A DNA stretch of 64,000 bases from Nitrospina sp. LS_NOB (GTDB lineage Bacteria; Nitrospinota; Nitrospinia; Nitrospinales; VA-1), in NCBI GenBank assembly GCA_001542995.1, contig LFLA01000022.1, forward strand, positions 28,587-92,586. Direction: 5' to 3'. Within the stretch, counting starts at the first letter, position 1. Every line of letters starts with the position of its first letter. Under the pieces are notes generated by a model. That model had not been told where the DNA came from and searched no databases. It saw only the letters and a program-made list of their open reading frames with translations. Positions 52,948 to 61,790 of the stretch are shown here, piece after piece. Position numbers and translations under genes: made by a program.

Positions 52948-53148
52948 ATGTCAAATGGAAAAGTAAAATGGTTCAGCAACCAAAAGGGTTATGGCTTCAT
53001 CCAAACCAGCGAAGGAGAAGATGTATTTGTGCATTTCTCCGCAATCCAATCTGAAGGATTCAAAACTTTGGGTCAGGGACAGGAAGTAGAGTTTGAAATT
53101 GGCACAGGCCCCAAAGGCCCACAGGCTGAAAACGTTGTCGCAAAGTAA
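52948..53148 (+). CDS. Cold-shock (CspA-family) protein
   Basis: A 66-residue cold-shock domain protein with RNP1 KGYGFIQ and RNP2 VFVHFSAI, opening with [16 protein letters not shown]. It binds single-stranded nucleic acid and acts as an RNA chaperone. The ribosome site GGGAAAGGG lies nine bases before the ATG. A strong terminator follows the stop. The 5' leader is short, so a long cold-shock leader is not evident. Confidence 0.95.
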   Translation: MSNGKVKWFSNQKGYGFIQTSEGEDVFVHFSAIQSEGFKTLGQGQEVEFEIGTGPKGPQAENVVAK

Positions 53149-53168
53149 ATCTACAATTCCTCTATAAT

Positions 53169-53194
53169 CCGGCAGAGTCCTCTGCCGGTTTTTT
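53169..53194 (+). terminator. Intrinsic terminator of csp
   Basis: CCGGCAGAG and CTCTGCCGG pair perfectly around TC, then six T. It lies 20 bases after the cold-shock gene stop. Confidence 0.9.
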
Positions 53195-53245
53195 CATTTA
53201 TGTCCTATAATCTAGGTATCATCCCCCATTTCCCAAGGAGCCTTT

Positions 53246-53554
53246 ATGCCAATTCTAATGACAGCTCGCTACCAGGTCCGGCCTCATGCTGTTGACCGTT
53301 GTAAAAAAGCGATTCAGCTTTTGGCTGACCATGTTAAGGAAAATGAGGAAGAAACCCTTTTCTATATGGCGCAACAAGAAGTATTAAATCCCTATGCATT
53401 TTTACACATTATGGTATTCAAGGATGAAGTGGCCTTGACCATGCACCGTTCTTCGAAAGCGGCCGAACATTTTGTTAACGTCCTATATCCTGAAACCATC
53501 GACCCTCTTGAATTCAAGGAATACAATATGATCGGCACAAACTTCAATCTTTAA
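53246..53554 (+). CDS. ABM-domain (antibiotic biosynthesis monooxygenase-like) protein
   Basis: A 102-residue dimeric alpha/beta-barrel protein of the ABM family: LMTARYQVRPHAVDRCKKAI, LFYMAQQEVLNPYAFLHIMV, and FKDEVALTMHRSSKAAEHFV. Members include small monooxygenases and quinol-modifying enzymes; the substrate is not evident. AAGGAG lies before the ATG. It overlaps the convergent neighbour by four bases. Confidence 0.85.
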   Translation: MPILMTARYQVRPHAVDRCKKAIQLLADHVKENEEETLFYMAQQEVLNPYAFLHIMVFKDEVALTMHRSSKAAEHFVNVLYPETIDPLEFKEYNMIGTNFNL

Positions 53555-53829
53555 ATATCATTAATATCCTTTAGAAGGCCTGCCAATTCTTCAAGATTGC
53601 CTTCAAGATCGGGAGGGAGATTCATTTCACCTGGTTCCATATCCAAAAAATATTCACGTAGCTGATAATGCCGGTCAACCCGAATCCAGCTTTTTCCGTC
53701 ACCAGAAAGCTCATCGGTTCCAAGCAGAACTTTTTTTCTGATGAAGGTGATCAGGTTCTCCGAGGATATATTTGAGACTTTGCTTTTTCCTCGACGAATC
53801 ATCACTATTTTTAGAGGTTTAGCAGGCAT
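53551..53829 (-). CDS. Hypothetical small protein with FrzS/GYF_2-like core
   Basis: A 92-residue protein. KIVMIRRGKSKVSNISSENL then VLLGTDELSGDGKSWIRVDR and HYQLREYF resembles a short domain found at the start of many deltaproteobacterial-style proteins, in which a gap between two strands reads GPLS..EL...I..G.L..DE.S. An acidic tail follows. Function unknown. The lspA operon starts 24 bases downstream. Confidence 0.55.
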   Translation of the reverse strand: MPAKPLKIVMIRRGKSKVSNISSENLITFIRKKVLLGTDELSGDGKSWIRVDRHYQLREYFLDMEPGEMNLPPDLEGNLEELAGLLKDINDI

Positions 53830-53852
53830 TGACAGAGAATTAAAAGACAGGA

Positions 53853-54365
53853 TTAAAGAATATTAGCCGAGGAGTCAGGGCGTGGCTCCCCACGAAACAA
53901 GTCGGCCACCATTAAGGCAACACCAATAGTTATGCAGGAATCGGCAACATTAAAAGCCGGAAAATGATGTCCATTAATGAAAAAATCAACAAAGTCGATC
54001 ACTTCACCGTGAAGAGTTCTATCGATCAGGTTGCCAATCGCCCCGCTAAATATCAAAATCAACCCGGTTTGCACCAATTTTTTTTCTTTGGGAGTCTGGT
54101 GAAATATTACCAGGATCGCTATAATCGCAATAGTAGATATGGCTATGAACATCAGAACTTTGTACTCGGATTGCTGGCCCGCAAACAACCCAAACGCCAC
54201 CCCCGAATTTCGAATATGGGTCAGGTTAAAAAAGTCTTCAACCACCTTTATCGAATAATTGAGCGGAATATGAAGTGAAACCATGAACTTGGTATATTGA
54301 TCCACCACGATCAAGGCTCCAGATACGAAAAATAGCACAAAGTATTTATTTCTCAAGCCTCTCAA
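53853..54365 (-). CDS. lspA: Lipoprotein signal peptidase (signal peptidase II)
   Basis: A 170-residue inner-membrane aspartyl protease with four membrane segments. The catalytic Asp pair lies in GNLIDRTLHGEVIDFVDFF and PAFNVADSCITIG; NLTHIRNSGVAFGLF is the other conserved block. It removes the signal from prolipoproteins, of which several are seen in this window. Its ATG overlaps the ileS stop by four bases. Confidence 0.96.
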   Translation of the reverse strand: MRGLRNKYFVLFFVSGALIVVDQYTKFMVSLHIPLNYSIKVVEDFFNLTHIRNSGVAFGLFAGQQSEYKVLMFIAISTIAIIAILVIFHQTPKEKKLVQTGLILIFSGAIGNLIDRTLHGEVIDFVDFFINGHHFPAFNVADSCITIGVALMVADLFRGEPRPDSSANIL

Positions 54366-57157
54366 GCTCCTGCCGCCTGAAGGTGATCCTCACAACGCAG
54401 GCAAATTTCACCATTGGCCTTGCCTGCTTGGACATCAGGTTCAAAGTAATGCCAGCAACGTTCGCACTTTTTCCCTGGATGCCTTTTCGAAAAAACTTTT
54501 ACCCCAGGCAAGAAATTACTCTCATAGATATTCTCTTCCGCGCTCAGATTATCGACCAACTGCACTTCGGATACGATAAAGATATACTTCAATTCATCGG
54601 CAAAACTTGTAACAATACTCTTGTATTTTGCAGGCAACTCCAGTTTAACAATAGAGTCCAAAGAGTGACCAATCACCTTTTCTCTTCGACTCGTTTCCAG
54701 GGCTTTGCTCACCTCTCCTTTCAAATCCACGAGAAACTCCCACTTTCCAACAAAGGCATCATCAAAATCCACGCTCTCGGGTTCCGGAAATTGGGAAAGG
54801 TGAACACTTTCTTCATCCACGCTTTTTTTGGGAAGGTATGACCAAATCTCTTCAGAGGTGAAGCTTAGAATGGGTGCCATCAACCGCACCATCCCCATCA
54901 TAAGAATATGCAGGGCAGTTTGGCCCGAGCGCCTTCCATGCGACTTAACCGGATAGGTATAGAGCCTGTCTTTGATAATATCCAGATAGAATGCACTCAA
55001 TTCAACAATACAAAAGTTTGAGAACGAATGATAAAACACATGAAACTCATAGTTCTCATAAGCGGTTAATATTTTATCCCGCAAAACATTAAAGCGATAA
55101 AGGATATACCTATCCAACTCGAACATTTCACCAACAGGCACCCGGTCTTCCTTGTAATCGAAGTCATTAAGATTTCCCAATAGATACCGGAAGGTATTGC
55201 GGATCTTCCTATATGACTCCGTCAAGCGCTTTAAAATCTCATTGGAGATGCGGATGTCTTCGCGATAATTTTCCGAGGCGACCCAAAGGCGGAGTATTTC
55301 CGCACCATACTGGTCGATGATTTTTTCAGGAGCGATCACATTGCCAGCAGACTTGGACATTTTCTTACCCTTCCCATCCACCACATAGCCATGTGTCAAC
55401 ACCGCCTTATAAGGCTCTTTGCCTCTTGTCCCAATTGATTCCAACAATGAACTGTGAAACCATCCCCGATGCTGGTCACTGCCTTCAAGGTAGAGATCGG
55501 CTGGCCAGTGAAGTTCCGGGTCGCTCTCGATAACCGCTACATGGCTGACGCCGGAATCGAACCAGACATCAAGAATATCGTTCTCCTTGGAAAATTCTTT
55601 CCCTCCACATTGACAGACCGTTCCTTGCGGCAGGAGTTCTTCAGCGTCAAACCAGAAGTCCGCCCCGTGCTTTTCCACCCCTTTGGCAATACGTTCAAAC
55701 AATTCGCTGGAATTTACAAACTCCCCACAGGCATTACAGGTAAACAAAGTAATTGGAACTCCCCAGGCTCTTTGCCGGGAAACACACCAGTCAGGCCGGT
55801 TTTCCACCATACTGTAAATCCGCTCCCTGCCCCATTGAGGGATCCACTTGGTCCGGTCAATACCTGCCAGGGCATTTTTACGTAAATCTTTTTTGTCCAT
55901 CGAAATGAACCATTGGTTCGTTGCCCTGAAAATAATGGGCTGATGGCAGCGCCAGCAATGCGGATAGGAATGTTTAATCTTCATATCGAGAATTAAAAAA
56001 CCATCCTGCCTGAGTTTTTCTATGATCTCCGGATCGGCCTTCCTGATAAACATTCCACCAAAATGTTCCACCTCCGAGACAAACACACCACCATTATTCA
56101 CGGGATTATAAGGCTCCAGTCCATATTTTAGCCCAACGATGTAATCGTCCTGCCCATGCCCCGGCGCGGTGTGGACACAACCTGTGCCCTGCTCCAGAGT
56201 AACGTGCTCACCGAGAATGACTTTAGACTCTCGATCTATGAAAGGATGATGGCAAACTGCGTTTTCCCAGTCCGCACCTTTACAGGATGCTAATATTTTA
56301 TAATCCTTCAGTTCCCATTCCGATACCAGGGTCGATAAGCGATCTTCCGCCACAATATAAGTATCACCAGCGTGACTAACCGCAACATAAGTAAACTCGG
56401 GATGCAAGCAGATAGCAAGATTGGCCGGAAGGGTCCATGGAGTCGTAGTCCAAATAACCATATAGAGGTTTTCTGGATTCACCCCTGCCATACTTTGGGG
56501 AATTCCCGAATCCACCGGGAACTTGACATAGATGGATGGCGAAGTGTGGTCGGCATGTTCAACCTCGGCTTCTGCCAAAGCAGTCTGGCAGGAAGTACAC
56601 CAATGAACCGGTTTCAGACCTTTATACACCAATCCGTTTTCGACAAACTTTCCAAACTCCCGCACAATAGTCGCTTCATAGGAGTAGTTCATCGTCAGAT
56701 AAGGGTTCTCCCAATCTGCGAACACTCCCAGCCTTTTAAATTCCTCCCTCTGAATCTCGACAAATTCCTGCGCATAAATCCTGCATTGCTTGCGGATTTC
56801 TGACTTCTCCAGACTCAGTTTTTTTTCTTTAAGCTTTTTGCCCACCTGGTGCTCAATAGGCAAGCCATGGCAATCCCATCCAGGTATAAATCCCGAATCA
56901 AACCCTTTCATGTTCATGATTTTGACAATAAAATCCTTCAGGAGTTTGTTTAAAGCATGGCCCATGTGAATATGACCGTTGGCATAAGGCGGCCCATCAT
57001 GAAAAACAAATTTGGGTTTGCCTTTGGCCGACTGGCGGATTTTTTTATAAAGCCCTTCCTTTTCCCAATGAGCCAACATTTCCGGCTCACGCTGGGTCAG
57101 GCTGGCCTTCATGGGAAAATCCGTGATGGGCAAATTAAGTGTGTCTTTCATTTCCAT
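54362..57157 (-). CDS. ileS: Isoleucyl-tRNA synthetase
   Basis: A 931-residue class Ia synthetase: the HIGH-type motif is PPYANGHIHMGHAL, KMSKS is in KGKKMSKSAGNV, the editing domain carries WTTTPWTLPANLA, and the C-terminal zinc knuckle is CERCWHYF...CLRCEDHL. Length is normal. ileS followed by lspA is a frequent bacterial pairing. Start at 57157 (MEMKDTLNLP); the ATG two codons later is also possible. Confidence 0.97.
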   Translation of the reverse strand: MEMKDTLNLPITDFPMKASLTQREPEMLAHWEKEGLYKKIRQSAKGKPKFVFHDGPPYANGHIHMGHALNKLLKDFIVKIMNMKGFDSGFIPGWDCHGLPIEHQVGKKLKEKKLSLEKSEIRKQCRIYAQEFVEIQREEFKRLGVFADWENPYLTMNYSYEATIVREFGKFVENGLVYKGLKPVHWCTSCQTALAEAEVEHADHTSPSIYVKFPVDSGIPQSMAGVNPENLYMVIWTTTPWTLPANLAICLHPEFTYVAVSHAGDTYIVAEDRLSTLVSEWELKDYKILASCKGADWENAVCHHPFIDRESKVILGEHVTLEQGTGCVHTAPGHGQDDYIVGLKYGLEPYNPVNNGGVFVSEVEHFGGMFIRKADPEIIEKLRQDGFLILDMKIKHSYPHCWRCHQPIIFRATNQWFISMDKKDLRKNALAGIDRTKWIPQWGRERIYSMVENRPDWCVSRQRAWGVPITLFTCNACGEFVNSSELFERIAKGVEKHGADFWFDAEELLPQGTVCQCGGKEFSKENDILDVWFDSGVSHVAVIESDPELHWPADLYLEGSDQHRGWFHSSLLESIGTRGKEPYKAVLTHGYVVDGKGKKMSKSAGNVIAPEKIIDQYGAEILRLWVASENYREDIRISNEILKRLTESYRKIRNTFRYLLGNLNDFDYKEDRVPVGEMFELDRYILYRFNVLRDKILTAYENYEFHVFYHSFSNFCIVELSAFYLDIIKDRLYTYPVKSHGRRSGQTALHILMMGMVRLMAPILSFTSEEIWSYLPKKSVDEESVHLSQFPEPESVDFDDAFVGKWEFLVDLKGEVSKALETSRREKVIGHSLDSIVKLELPAKYKSIVTSFADELKYIFIVSEVQLVDNLSAEENIYESNFLPGVKVFSKRHPGKKCERCWHYFEPDVQAGKANGEICLRCEDHLQAAGA

Positions 57158-57171
57158 AAGGACAAAAATCC

Positions 57172-58161
57172 CTACTTCAACTTCATGGCTTGTTTCGCCT
57201 GCTCCAAGGTAGCCTTGGCTACGGCATGGGCCTTGAGCGTACCTTCGCGCAGAATCTCTTTCACCCCATCGGGCCGGGTGAGAATCTCCTGCCTTTTTTC
57301 CATCATCGGCCTCATGCCTTCAAGCATGGTTTGTGTAAGCATCTTTTTACAATCTCCACAGCCTATTTTTGCTGTCCTGCAATCGGAGTCTATTTCATCC
57401 TGCATCGTTTTGGGAGAATAGATTTTATGAAACGGATACAGGTTGCACACATCGGGATCACCTGGATCTTCGCGCCGGGCGCGGGCAGGATCTGTAAGCA
57501 TGGATTGAACTTTTTTGCTAATCTCCTTTTCACTATCTGAAAGAAAAATGGCATTGTTATAGGTTTTGCTCATTTTTCTCCCATCCACACCGCTCAACTT
57601 GGGAATATCAGAAATTTTCGCGCCAGGTTCGATGAAGACCTTCTTCTTATAGAGCTTGTTAAATCGACGGACGATTTCCCGGGATAGTTCAAGATGCGGC
57701 GCCTGGTCTATGCCAACGGGCACGTAGTCTGCTTTATATAAGACGATATCCGCAGTTTGCAGAACCGGATAGCCCAAAAACCCGTAAGAACTCATATCCA
57801 CATTTTTAATTTCATCCCGCTTTTCCTTGTAGGTCGGGTTCCTCTCCAACCAGGGCACAGGAACCATCATGGATAGAATCAGGTGCAGTTCGGCGTGTTC
57901 GGGAATTTCCGACTGGACAAACATCGTGCTTTTTTCTGGGTCCAACCCAGCGCTCAACCAGTCTACCGCCACTTCAAAAGAATACTCTTTAATACGGTGT
58001 GGGTCTTCATAAAGGGAGCTGAGCGCATGCCAATCCGCGATAAAAAAATAGCATTCAAACTCATCCTGCAGACTCACCCAGTTTTTCAGCGCTCCAAAAT
58101 AGTTCCCCAGATGCAGTTTTCCAGAAGGCTGCATTCCGCTTAAAATTCTTTTAGTTTTCAT
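57172..58161 (-). CDS. trpS: Tryptophanyl-tRNA synthetase
   Basis: A 329-residue class Ic synthetase: the HIGH-type PSGKLHLGNYFGAL at the N-terminus, substrate-binding PVLQTADIVLYKADYVPVGI, and KMSKS as GRKMSKTYNN. It also has a CxxC-like pair (CGDCKK) seen in some members with an iron-sulfur-type loop. It lies 14 bases before ileS in the same transcription unit. Confidence 0.96.
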   Translation of the reverse strand: MKTKRILSGMQPSGKLHLGNYFGALKNWVSLQDEFECYFFIADWHALSSLYEDPHRIKEYSFEVAVDWLSAGLDPEKSTMFVQSEIPEHAELHLILSMMVPVPWLERNPTYKEKRDEIKNVDMSSYGFLGYPVLQTADIVLYKADYVPVGIDQAPHLELSREIVRRFNKLYKKKVFIEPGAKISDIPKLSGVDGRKMSKTYNNAIFLSDSEKEISKKVQSMLTDPARARREDPGDPDVCNLYPFHKIYSPKTMQDEIDSDCRTAKIGCGDCKKMLTQTMLEGMRPMMEKRQEILTRPDGVKEILREGTLKAHAVAKATLEQAKQAMKLK

Positions 58162-58179
58162 TGAAAATATCCATCCAAA

Positions 58180-58833
58180 TCAGGCAAAGCTCGCTCTTAA
58201 CACTTCAATAATCATAGGGAAAGTTTCCTGACTCAGGAATAAAACCGAGTAATTAATGGGTAACATTAAAACAGTACCGAGAATCCCCGTGTGGGCAAAA
58301 TGATCCAGCAAAAAAATGCCTAAAATCAGAAAAGCCCCGAACCGGTCAAGGTGGGTGAGTTGTTCAGCCACTTTATGAGAAACCACTCCCTTGAGGACAC
58401 TGGAGCCATCCAAAGGGTACATCGGCAGCATATTGAAGATCGCCAAAGCAACATTGATCCATATGCCATAAGCTAAAACAATAAACAAATAAGAAAACTC
58501 AGGCGATATCAATCGGATAAAAAAACTACAAACCACCGCCATGGCCACATTAGACAAGGGCCCCGCCATAGCCACATACATCATGTCCTTGCGGGGATTT
58601 TCAAAGTTCCGCCAATCCACCGGAACCGGTTTCGCCCAGCCAAACCCAACAAAATAGAAAAAAAGCACCCCAAGAATGTCCAGGTGCCGTAGAGGATTGA
58701 ATGAAAGCCTGCCAAGGCGCTGAGCCGTGTCATCGCCGAGCAATAAGGCCATCCTGCCGTGGGAGTATTCGTGCACCGTAAGGGAAAACAAAATGACCGG
58801 TGTCATTAATAACATTAATTGCATTTTATTCAA
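58180..58833 (-). CDS. Site-2-protease-like M50 metalloprotease
   Basis: A 217-residue membrane protease of the M50 family without a PDZ domain: the zinc motif is HEYSHG, with NMLPMYPLDGSSVLKG carrying the third ligand Asp. Six membrane segments; VDWRNFENPRKDMMYVAMAG is typical of the small YwhC-like group. It would cleave within membranes. The TTG at 58833 has GAGG eight bases upstream; the ATG at 58824 is the alternative. It opens the trpS-ileS-lspA unit. Confidence 0.9.
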   Translation of the reverse strand: MNKMQLMLLMTPVILFSLTVHEYSHGRMALLLGDDTAQRLGRLSFNPLRHLDILGVLFFYFVGFGWAKPVPVDWRNFENPRKDMMYVAMAGPLSNVAMAVVCSFFIRLISPEFSYLFIVLAYGIWINVALAIFNMLPMYPLDGSSVLKGVVSHKVAEQLTHLDRFGAFLILGIFLLDHFAHTGILGTVLMLPINYSVLFLSQETFPMIIEVLRASFA

Positions 58834-59026
58834 GAAAAAAGCCTCTGGAATTCATGGGTTGGCCTGATGGATTCATCAAGGTAAAACGGTAAACGCAAGG
58901 GGGGCCGAGTTGGGGGTAGTTCCTGAAAACGGCGAAACCTAAACGCAGATTCATTTTATCCCAAACCCATCAACCCTGCCATATCTTAATACGCGAAAAG
59001 GAGGGAGAAAACCCGAATCAAAAATA

Positions 59027-59764
59027 TCAGATACTTTTGGTCTTGGCATATTTCAAAAAAGTATAAAACGCAAAAGCCATAGCTAGAAATAACCCTAGGA
59101 AACCATCCCTAAATCCTTGTCTAATAATATAATTTTTAAAAAATACTACTGGAGGACGTAGCGCCAGATGAGACCAGCCCGGGCGGAATCCTTGGCTCAT
59201 TTTCTCACGGGCATAGAGCGTGGAATAGCGATTTTGCCGCTCTATATAGTCTTCCATCCCGGAAAAGGAATAATGCCGAATGGGGTTTTGCAGGGAACCC
59301 GCATTCTCATCCGGGACCAGTTTTTCGTGCACTTGAGGTTCAGTAAAACTCACCTGCGTTTTGTCATACAGTCGGGAGATTCGATCCGGGTACCACCCGC
59401 CATGGCGAACCCAACGCTGAGCAAAAAAGTTTTTGCGCGGAAATTGATAAACAGGATGTTTTGGCCCGTTCCGCAAAACCGCCTTTATTTCTTCAGCACC
59501 TTCCGGGCTGATTTCTTCATCCGAGTCAATATTCAGAACCCAATTATGGCTGGTCCGGTCCGCACATAAATTTTTCTGCTTACCGTACCCATGCCAGTCC
59601 ACGCAAAAAACCCGATCGGTGAACTTCCGGCAAATTTCCACCGTACGATCCGTACTGTTTGTATCCAGAACAACAATCTCATCGGCCCACTTTATACTCT
59701 CAAGGCATCTTGCAATATTCTTCTCCTCATTCCGGGTAATGATAGTGACCGATAATTTTTCCAT
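59027..59764 (-). CDS. WaaE/KdtX-like family 2 glycosyltransferase
   Basis: A 245-residue glycosyltransferase: LSVTIITRNEEKNIARCLES, ADEIVVLDTNSTDRTVEICR and the DxD-like NIDSDEEIS. The phrase FPRKNFFAQRWVRHGGWYPD places it in the KdtX/WaaE group that adds glucose to the LPS core. A C-terminal membrane segment (GFLGLFLAMAFAFYTFLKYA) tethers it. The start is the ATG at 59764; a TTG at 59779 is possible. It is not in an LPS gene cluster here. Neither flanking gap (58834-59026, 59765-60071) shows a gene. Confidence 0.88.
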   Translation of the reverse strand: MEKLSVTIITRNEEKNIARCLESIKWADEIVVLDTNSTDRTVEICRKFTDRVFCVDWHGYGKQKNLCADRTSHNWVLNIDSDEEISPEGAEEIKAVLRNGPKHPVYQFPRKNFFAQRWVRHGGWYPDRISRLYDKTQVSFTEPQVHEKLVPDENAGSLQNPIRHYSFSGMEDYIERQNRYSTLYAREKMSQGFRPGWSHLALRPPVVFFKNYIIRQGFRDGFLGLFLAMAFAFYTFLKYAKTKSI

Positions 59765-60071
59765 TAATTTATTGCCCAATAAGCTAAATATTTTTAAATG
59801 CCGTCCGATTATAGCATCTAAGGAGCCTCACAAAAACCTCCCAAGTAATTAATTTTACTGGATTTCTGGATTTTTATGCTAATATCAGGGTCGGAATATA
59901 ACCATGGTGCGATCCTGAAATTTTCTTGTATCTTATCGAGGCCAAAATGGAAAATTTTTGACTCCAGTCAGGCAAACCCAACCCTGAATTTAGAAAAAGA
60001 GGATCGTTATTTGCCAAAGAGAAGTGCTTGCATCACGTTTCTTTTCTCAAGCCCCAACTCACTAAAATAAA

Positions 60072-61751
60072 ATGATTGAACAATTCCTGCAGACCGCCCT
60101 AGAGTTTATTAAAGAAATCTGGTTCCAACTGGATTCCCGATTCGGTCTGGAAAAGACAGAAGCTTTTAAATTCCTCAAACCTTATCTCACTCAGCTTCAA
60201 GACAATCCTCTCTATGTGGGAATTCCCCTGGCCGCACTCTTCCTGGTTCCCTATGCACTGATAAAAATCAGGAGCATCTCCAGAGAACGCGAGCGCAAGC
60301 TCGATAAGCTGATGGAGGAAATGGGGGAGGAATACGATGAAGATGATCCACGAAGGCTACGCCGTCCTGAGCCCGAAATGGATGATGATGAGGCAAAGCC
60401 CTTATTTGAAAATGACAAAGACACCCCTCCTTCCTATATGAAAGTTCTCGATGAAATGGAAGGAAAGGATGTGGATGAGGAAGATTCTGAGTCCGAACTG
60501 GAGGAGTTTGAACTGGAGTCACCTTCGTCTGACAATGAAGAAGCTATCGACCTTGAAGAAAACACAGAGGCTATCAGTTCACAGTTAACGGAAAATGAAT
60601 TTGAAAAAGACCTGAATGAGTTCATGTCGGATGATATTGACATGGAAAAGAATATCGAACTCCACCTCAATGACTCTGAACACGATCAAGCCATCAAAGG
60701 GCTCCAGGAGGACGGCGAATTGATGGAGCTGGATGAACCTCTTTCCGACAACGATCCCTTCTCGAACTATTCCGAACTCGACGATGATGAGCAAGACCAA
60801 GCCATCAAGGATCTTCAGGAGGAAATGGAGCGAACCATCAACAAATTGACCGAGCAAATTGAGGAGCCCGCCGAGCCCCCAAGCTCAGTCAAGGATTTAA
60901 GCCAAATTCATATTGGTGGAGATGCCGCCATTGATGACGATTACTCCCCTGAAGGGGAATTTTTTCTGGAACCCCCATCATCGCCTGAAACTGAATCTCC
61001 AGACAGTCAAAGCGAAGCACCTGTCCTTCAGGAAGAATCGCCTTCCATCTCCGAGCTTTCAGACTCTGAAATTCTGGCCTCTTTGGAACCGGAGGATACT
61101 CTTGATCTTGAAACAATACTCGAACCAGAAGCTGAAACAGAGCCTGAATCAGAACCCGAAACAGAATCTGAAGCAATTCCAGATACTCGTGATTATGCAC
61201 CCGAATCTTCTGGCTTCACTTTTGAAGCGGAATCTGATATTGCGGAAGAACCGGATTCCGAAATCGCTGATTTTAAACTTGAAGATGATTTCAAGCTGGA
61301 ACCGGAAGTTTCTTCCGAGAACTTCACTTTTGCAGCAGAACCGATGGCACTTGAGGAAATTCAGGAACCTGAATTGGACGCCGAACAACCTCCATTGGCT
61401 GATGAATATACTTCTCCAAGGAAAAAAGATAGCCTGATAGACCAACTCAAATTTTTGCAGACTCGTTTTGAAAACCGGTACCAGCCGGTAGAACGTTCCC
61501 CATCACCCATTGAAAAAAATATTCCGGGAAAAAGCTATACCTCAGAGAGCTTTATAGAACCCAGACGTTACTCAAGCGCATCAGCAGGTCTGCTCCCGGG
61601 CAACAAAAAGTATATGGACTTACTGGAATCATTTATATTCCTGAAAGACCAGAACTCAAGCGCATCAACGGGCCTGCCCCCGGGCAACAAAAAGCGTATG
61701 GATTTACTGGAATCGTTTATATTCCTGAAAAACCAGAAAAAGCATAAATAA
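60072..61751 (+). CDS. Very acidic membrane-anchored protein with C-terminal repeats
   Basis: A 559-residue protein. One membrane segment at about residues 48-66 (LYVGIPLAALFLVPYALIKI) follows an N-terminal soluble part. A region of about 370 residues dominated by Glu, Asp, Pro and Ser comes next (ETEPESEPETESEAIPD), probably disordered. The end holds a short basic region and two copies of a 28-residue unit with the core NKKYMDLLESFIFLK. No family recognised. The MinD/FlhG-like ATPase begins 39 bases downstream, so the two may work together at the membrane or pole. Low-complexity acidic stretches in this setting suggest a hub protein; inference. Confidence 0.75.
   Translation: MIEQFLQTALEFIKEIWFQLDSRFGLEKTEAFKFLKPYLTQLQDNPLYVGIPLAALFLVPYALIKIRSISRERERKLDKLMEEMGEEYDEDDPRRLRRPEPEMDDDEAKPLFENDKDTPPSYMKVLDEMEGKDVDEEDSESELEEFELESPSSDNEEAIDLEENTEAISSQLTENEFEKDLNEFMSDDIDMEKNIELHLNDSEHDQAIKGLQEDGELMELDEPLSDNDPFSNYSELDDDEQDQAIKDLQEEMERTINKLTEQIEEPAEPPSSVKDLSQIHIGGDAAIDDDYSPEGEFFLEPPSSPETESPDSQSEAPVLQEESPSISELSDSEILASLEPEDTLDLETILEPEAETEPESEPETESEAIPDTRDYAPESSGFTFEAESDIAEEPDSEIADFKLEDDFKLEPEVSSENFTFAAEPMALEEIQEPELDAEQPPLADEYTSPRKKDSLIDQLKFLQTRFENRYQPVERSPSPIEKNIPGKSYTSESFIEPRRYSSASAGLLPGNKKYMDLLESFIFLKDQNSSASTGLPPGNKKRMDLLESFIFLKNQKKHK
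61572..61739 (+). repeat. 84-bp tandem duplication (28-residue units)
   Basis: Units 61572-61655 and 61656-61739 encode SSASAGLLPGNKKYMDLLES and SSASTGLPPGNKKRMDLLES, each followed by FIFLK. The copies differ at a handful of bases, so the duplication is fairly recent and in frame. Confidence 0.9.
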
Positions 61752-61790
61752 CCAGACTATGGAGCCCGGTTCATTCAAAGCATAAACACA

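Noticed and set aside
59876..60070. A 64-codon plus-strand frame before the acidic protein gene
   Set aside because: No ribosome site, no recognisable motif and poor composition; left as intergenic.
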